Shown here piece by piece: positions 59,884-64,000 of a stretch of 64,000 nucleotides of DNA (positions within the stretch are counted from its first letter, which is position 1; every line of letters starts with the position of its first letter). This stretch comes from Copromyces sp. CBS 386.78 (Eukaryota; Ascomycota; Sordariomycetes; Sordariales; Sordariaceae): contig MU839122.1 of NCBI GenBank assembly GCA_030685235.1, positions 248,001-312,000 on the forward strand, given 5' to 3'. The notes beneath the pieces are model-generated. The model saw only the letters and a program-made list of their open reading frames with translations, did no database searches and was not told where the DNA came from. The translations under genes and the position numbers were made by a program.

Positions 59884-60959
59884 GAGGACCCGGCGGTTGA
59901 CGAGGGTCACGATGGTGTGGAGGTGGAGAGTTGGGATGGGGACTGGGGAGCTGGTGATGAGGAAGAGGGGGTTTATGAGAGGTTGCGGTAGCGGTTGGGG
60001 GATAGTGAGAAGGGGGAGAGGGTACGCCACAGCACTGGTGCTACTGCTACTGCTGTAGGCTGTAAGCTGTCAGGGTGCACGACGATGCAGGGCAGGGCAC
60101 GGCACAAAAGGATTGCTGTTAAAAGACTTTTTCTCTCATACAAGTACGTACGTTAGGGATACATGTTCAGGATTGGCGTTTGGGAAATGGATAATCGATC
60201 GCCTGGTAAACATGGCTTGTGCTGGACAGGACCTCTGTAGTGCTTCACTCAGGTGCGAGTAAATTGAGTTATGATATGAATTCTCGTTTGATTCTTCAGA
60301 GTCCGGCCGGGTACCTGGTGACTTGATTCTTTGCTTGAGCACCCCGGAAAGTGGAGGCTACCTTGGCTACCTAGACCTAGTTTCTAAACAACCCCGTGGG
60401 GTTCTTTGCCGTGGCGTCCGGTTGCCGAACGTCAGCCGGCGGACCACGTATCAGTATCACATGTCAGGCCAACGTTCAAGATCCGTTGTAAGGACTTGCT
60501 GTTGTTTTTGAAAAGCCTTTAATACCAACGAGGGGATTCCATCTGCCAAGTCCGGCCGATCTGCCTGCCTGCCGGTACTGCTGTATACATAGTAAGTTTA
60601 GTAATCTGAATGCGCCACTCAATCGTGCATCAAAGACAAGCCGAGGTACACGGCTTTGTACACCCACCTACACACAACTGAAACGACGACCGATCGACCT
60701 ACTGATGCGTCTGTCTCAGTCTCACATACAGACAGTTTCTCTCCAAGACATCAACATCTACATTGACATTCACCCAGAAGACGCATATCAACACATTGGT
60801 CTTCAATAATCTAGCGACTATCAAGCATCAGCCGTCCAAACAAATAAACATCTGCCGCCAAGGTTCTCTCGTCCGAGCCTTACGGTCCAGTCTCACCACC
60901 ACCTCGTCATCACAACAACACCAAAAACCCGACACCGCCATCAAAACAAACCACCAAAA
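59884..60959. other. Intergenic, 1.1 kb
   Basis: No gene seen. The last 300 bases are CA-rich leader of the gene at 60960. Confidence 0.45.
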
Positions 60960-61829
60960 ATGGCCGCGGCCATCGAACAAAAAACCCTCTTCACCCTCCC
61001 CATCGCCCCCTCCGGCTCCCAACCCGGCGGCCACCTAACCTGCTCCACCCCCCTTCTCCCCTCCTCCTCATCCTCCACGGAGCCCTCCTCCCCCTCAAAA
61101 ATCTACATCCTCACCCTCGCCTCCCCGCCCGACAACCGCCTAACCGACACCTTATGCACCGCCCTCCTCCTCGCCCTCGACATCATCGAGTTCCGCTACC
61201 CCCCAGGCGTAGTAATAACCACCTCCTCCCTCCCCAAGTTCTTCTCCAACGGCCTCGACCTGCAATCCGCCCTTTCGTCACCCACCTTCCTCCCCACCAA
61301 ACTCTACGCTTTATTCCGTCGCTACCTAACCTACCCAATGCCCACCATCGCCCTGCTAAACGGCCACGCCTTCGCCGGCGGCCTCATGCTAGCCATGCAC
61401 ATGGACTACCGGGTCATGAACGCCCATCGGGGCTTTGCTTGTGTAAACGAGCTTGATTTCGGGGTTCCGCTGAAGGCGGCCATGAGCGCTATTTTCCGCG
61501 CCAAGTGCGTCCCGCAGACGTATAGAAGGTTGGTGCTGGAGGCGCATCGGTTCGGGGGGGAGGAGGCGAAGGAGGCCGGGGTGGTGGATTTGACAGGCGG
61601 GCTGGACGAGACGCTGGGGTTTGTGGCGGAGAGGAAACTGACGGACAAGTGCAAGAGTGGGATTTATGGGCTGTTGAAGGGGGAGATGTATCGGGAGATG
61701 GTGGAGGGGTATTTAAGCTGCGAGGGACATGAGAGGGAGGAGGAGAGGGTGAGGAGGGTGGGGGAGGAGGAGGGGAGGAGGAGGGAGGTGGGGGAGAAGA
61801 GGGTGGCGGGGGTGGTGAGTAAGCTTTGA
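60960..61829 (+). CDS. Peroxisomal enoyl-CoA isomerase/hydratase family enzyme
   Basis: An intronless frame of 289 residues. Crotonase-fold proteins of this kind shift or hydrate double bonds of enoyl-CoA during fatty acid beta-oxidation. The fold signature is present: SSLPKFFSNGLDLQS (oxyanion-hole segment), then ALLNGHAFAGGLMLAMHMDYRVM, then CVNELDFGVPL. The single acidic residue in NELDFG fits delta3,delta2-enoyl-CoA isomerases better than hydratases, which carry two catalytic Glu. The protein ends in Ser-Lys-Leu, a canonical PTS1 signal, so it should be peroxisomal. Residues 20-45 are a Ser/Pro-rich insertion. The tail before SKL is a Glu/Arg-rich helix. The ATG at 60960 follows an A-rich context. 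Confidence 0.85.
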   Translation: MAAAIEQKTLFTLPIAPSGSQPGGHLTCSTPLLPSSSSSTEPSSPSKIYILTLASPPDNRLTDTLCTALLLALDIIEFRYPPGVVITTSSLPKFFSNGLDLQSALSSPTFLPTKLYALFRRYLTYPMPTIALLNGHAFAGGLMLAMHMDYRVMNAHRGFACVNELDFGVPLKAAMSAIFRAKCVPQTYRRLVLEAHRFGGEEAKEAGVVDLTGGLDETLGFVAERKLTDKCKSGIYGLLKGEMYREMVEGYLSCEGHEREEERVRRVGEEEGRRREVGEKRVAGVVSKL

Positions 61830-62543
61830 GTTGAATTGAGTGAGGGATTGGGTAAGAAAGAGAGGGGAAGTGAGGAACTTTGTTGATGGAGGAAGGGAAG
61901 AAAGTGTGTTGCGTTGGTGGTCAAAATGGAGGGCGGTCGGTGGTGGGCTGGCTACTAAATAATTGGAGGGATGGCATGGCATGGCATGGAAAGTGTTCTT
62001 GGAGGTTGTCAGCGTAAAGAGAAAACATAAATGTGTTTGGGATAACGGCACTAAAAATTTCAAATGCTTGGCTATACTTACTTGTAAACGTAACTGATGC
62101 AAATACTCTGGGATCTTGCAACAATTTGGTGATATCAGCCACGCAGCTCAAGACAAGAAAGACGAAACGTTACGTGCCATTCTGAAAGGGGGAACATCAA
62201 ACGTAAACAAATACTTGAAGATATCCAGTGCATCAGTGGCTCATGGGAATAAAAGAGCTACATGGTATAATATTCTGTCATCTGTTCTGTTCTGTTCTGC
62301 TCTGGTCGAGACTGTCCTTCCTTATCCATAAAAATAACAGGACGTGACGGACAACCACTACGCATCATCTGACAACAATAAACAACAATACCTAGATAAT
62401 TCAAAAGACCCAACAACACCATACACCTTTGTCAATACCAAAAACACACTCCCATAACAACAATTCACAAAAACAACTTGACATCATCATACTCTTTCTC
62501 CTTCATTACTCACTCCACTCTCTCACCCATGTACAAAACACCC
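61830..62543. other. Intergenic between convergent genes
   Basis: About 710 bases with no gene seen. A GGCAT pentamer run lies at about 61971-61988 and a TTCTG run near 62283-62299. Confidence 0.5.
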
Positions 62544-64000
62544 CTAATTCGAAACATAACCTTCATCCTCCGCATACTCCTCCATAATCTCCCTCTCAAT
62601 CTCCTCATCTACCTTTTTCCAAGTCCCCATGCCCAATTCCCTCCTAACATCCCTCTGGATCCTCAAGAAATACCTCCTCAAGCTCCTCAGACCTCTCAAA
62701 AACCCATTATCCGGCTCCTCCGGAAACTGCGGCGGACACGGTTTTCCCTCGATGCCATTCGCCCTCAAGTCTTCAGCCGTGACGCAGTTGGCAAAATCCG
62801 CCATTTTGAAGTCGATTTCGTGCTTGTCCTTTCTCTTTTTCCTTTGCCCCCCGTTACCGTGAGAAAAGGCGTTGCCATTGTGGGTGCGCTGTTTGCTGGC
62901 CATAAATGTGGCGTCATCGTTATCTGTCGCGAAATCGGTCGAGTAGTAGTCTTCCAACGCCGTGTCGTATTCCGAGTGCGTGGTTGTGGCAGGGGTGGGG
63001 GGTGTAGGAGGAGGCAGAGGTTCGCCATCGTAGAACATTAGGAGGGAAGCAGCGTAGAAGCGGTACCCCTTGAGACGACGGATGATGACTTCCAGCTCCG
63101 ACAGCTTGTGCAGCACCGTGGGGATGTGTCGCAGGATCGAGGCGCGGTCGACGCCGTCGTAGAGGAAACGCGTCAAGGCGTCTTGGAACTCTTGTCCGGC
63201 TTTGAGGTCGCGGCCGTAGTACTTGTCTTTGAACACGTACGACTGCGTGGCCACGTCCCAGACCTGCAGGCCGCAGACGCGCACGCCGAGCTCGCGCGAG
63301 GTGGTCTTGGCGCATTTGCCTTGTTGGGACTTTTGCTTCTTGGGGGAGGCTTCGACGCCGTATTGGCGCGTGCCCATCTTGAGGTCCATGATGCAGGGAC
63401 GCTTCATGCCTGCGGTCAGGTCTTCGAGTAGCAAGAAGTACTCGACGCGGGAATCGGTTTGTGTTTGGGCTTCTTTGGGGTTGATGGGCCGGGGGATCTT
63501 GGCAATTTCTTCGTGGATTTCGTCGTCGTCGTCGTCGGCGATGGCATTCTCATCGTTGACACCGTTGGTGCCATTGGTGCCATTGTGAAAAGTGTCCAAA
63601 GGCCCAATGGACTCCTTTGCAGCAGCGAAATCTTGTTCGTCGACAGAGTCGACCTCAAACACAGACTCCTCGTTATCAGCCTTGTAAGCAGCCGAGTCAG
63701 CCTCCTCAAAGTAGTGCAGGTCACCGCGCGCATCCTGAACGTCCTTCGGCTTCCTCCTCAACCCGGTTCCCGAGTACCGACGCTTCTTCACCGGCTGAGC
63801 GGGCGACGCATCCTTCAGGATCTCTGGCTCAGGAGCACTAGTCCCCGTCACGTCCTGAGGCCCGTCGTCTTCCACTCCTTCCTCCCTGAAGCTGCGCGGT
63901 CTGGCGGTGGCCAGGTTCTCCTCGCTTCGCACTAGGTGGCTGGGCTTGAGGCGCGACTCCTCACCGGCACTGCTGGCCCGCGGCTTGGCATCTTGAGCGA
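62544..64000 (-). CDS. kcs1: Inositol polyphosphate kinase, Kcs1 type (5' end beyond the window)
   Basis: The frame is open from the right edge of the window to TAG at 62546-62544, so the N-terminal part of the protein is missing and only the last 485 codons are visible. Kcs1/IP6K converts IP6 to the pyrophosphate 5-IP7, a phosphate- and energy-signalling molecule. The IPK signature PCIMDLKMGTRQYG (PxxxDxKxG) is present, preceded by YFLLLEDLTAGMK. After it come LGVRVCGLQVWD, KDKYYGRDL, and RRLKGYRFYAASLLMFYDGE, all typical of IP6 kinases. An insert with DYYSTDFATDNDD and a basic KKRKDKHEIDFKMADFA segment holds the metal-binding S/D-F-A region near the C-terminus. The upstream visible part is acidic and disordered, as in Kcs1. 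Long N-terminal extensions are usual. Confidence 0.9.
   Translation of the reverse strand, partial: AQDAKPRASSAGEESRLKPSHLVRSEENLATARPRSFREEGVEDDGPQDVTGTSAPEPEILKDASPAQPVKKRRYSGTGLRRKPKDVQDARGDLHYFEEADSAAYKADNEESVFEVDSVDEQDFAAAKESIGPLDTFHNGTNGTNGVNDENAIADDDDDEIHEEIAKIPRPINPKEAQTQTDSRVEYFLLLEDLTAGMKRPCIMDLKMGTRQYGVEASPKKQKSQQGKCAKTTSRELGVRVCGLQVWDVATQSYVFKDKYYGRDLKAGQEFQDALTRFLYDGVDRASILRHIPTVLHKLSELEVIIRRLKGYRFYAASLLMFYDGEPLPPPTPPTPATTTHSEYDTALEDYYSTDFATDNDDATFMASKQRTHNGNAFSHGNGGQRKKRKDKHEIDFKMADFANCVTAEDLRANGIEGKPCPPQFPEEPDNGFLRGLRSLRRYFLRIQRDVRRELGMGTWKKVDEEIEREIMEEYAEDEGYVSN

Overview
The window is nuclear DNA of a filamentous ascomycete, most probably a Sordariales species of the Neurospora/Sordaria type. 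This rests on short introns (mostly 50-130 nt) with GTRAGT donors, CTAAC-like branch points and YAG acceptors; glutamine-, serine- and glycine-rich low-complexity tracts in the proteins; and orthologues such as dynactin p150 (Neurospora ro-3) and Atg27. All spliced gene models were built by hand by joining open frames at visible splice signals. A 10-N gap at 17116-17125 shows that this is a draft assembly.

Left part (1-21 kb): SRP19/Sec65 (660-1790); a gene with a Gln-Ala hexanucleotide repeat that seems frameshifted (3597-4532, second frame to 4689); an unrecognised small ORF (5289-5753); dynactin p150 (6318-10545); the AAA+ helicase Rvb1 (11239-12803); and a large HMG-box protein (15481-20956), whose HMG box is split by an 820-nt homopolymer-rich intron holding the assembly gap.

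Middle (21-34 kb): a nucleoside hydrolase (21602-22817); a 2EXR-domain gene interrupted by one in-frame TAG (23229-24425); a gene-poor 2 kb stretch with a polypurine tract that was hit by a 153-bp solo LTR with a perfect 5-bp target duplication; then TAF4 (minus) and the pre-mRNA 3'-end endonuclease Ysh1/CPSF73 (plus), divergently arranged.

Accessory part (34-42 kb): two related genes with a possible, very divergent velvet-type fold (34741-36676 and 40437-41744). They share an intron position and phase. The first is broken by a TAG exactly where the second has Tyr. Between them lie 3.8 kb without genes but with a 559-bp terminal-inverted-repeat element with a 6-bp target duplication, a tRNA-like relic with Pol III boxes, a 49-nt near-perfect palindrome, irregular tandem repeats, and an array of diverged units of about 155-160 bp directly upstream of the intact paralogue.

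Right part (42-64 kb): a 2280-residue Cdc11/Nud1-type septation-network scaffold (minus); a 1298-residue disordered protein with a candidate PP1-docking motif; Atg27; a peroxisomal (SKL-ending) enoyl-CoA isomerase/hydratase; and a Kcs1-type inositol polyphosphate kinase cut by the window edge. The conserved genes are unrelated housekeeping functions (protein targeting, dynein transport, chromatin remodelling, transcription, mRNA 3'-end processing, cytokinesis, autophagy, inositol pyrophosphates); no metabolic cluster is visible. The most unusual biology is in the accessory part, around the paralogue pair and the repeats between them.
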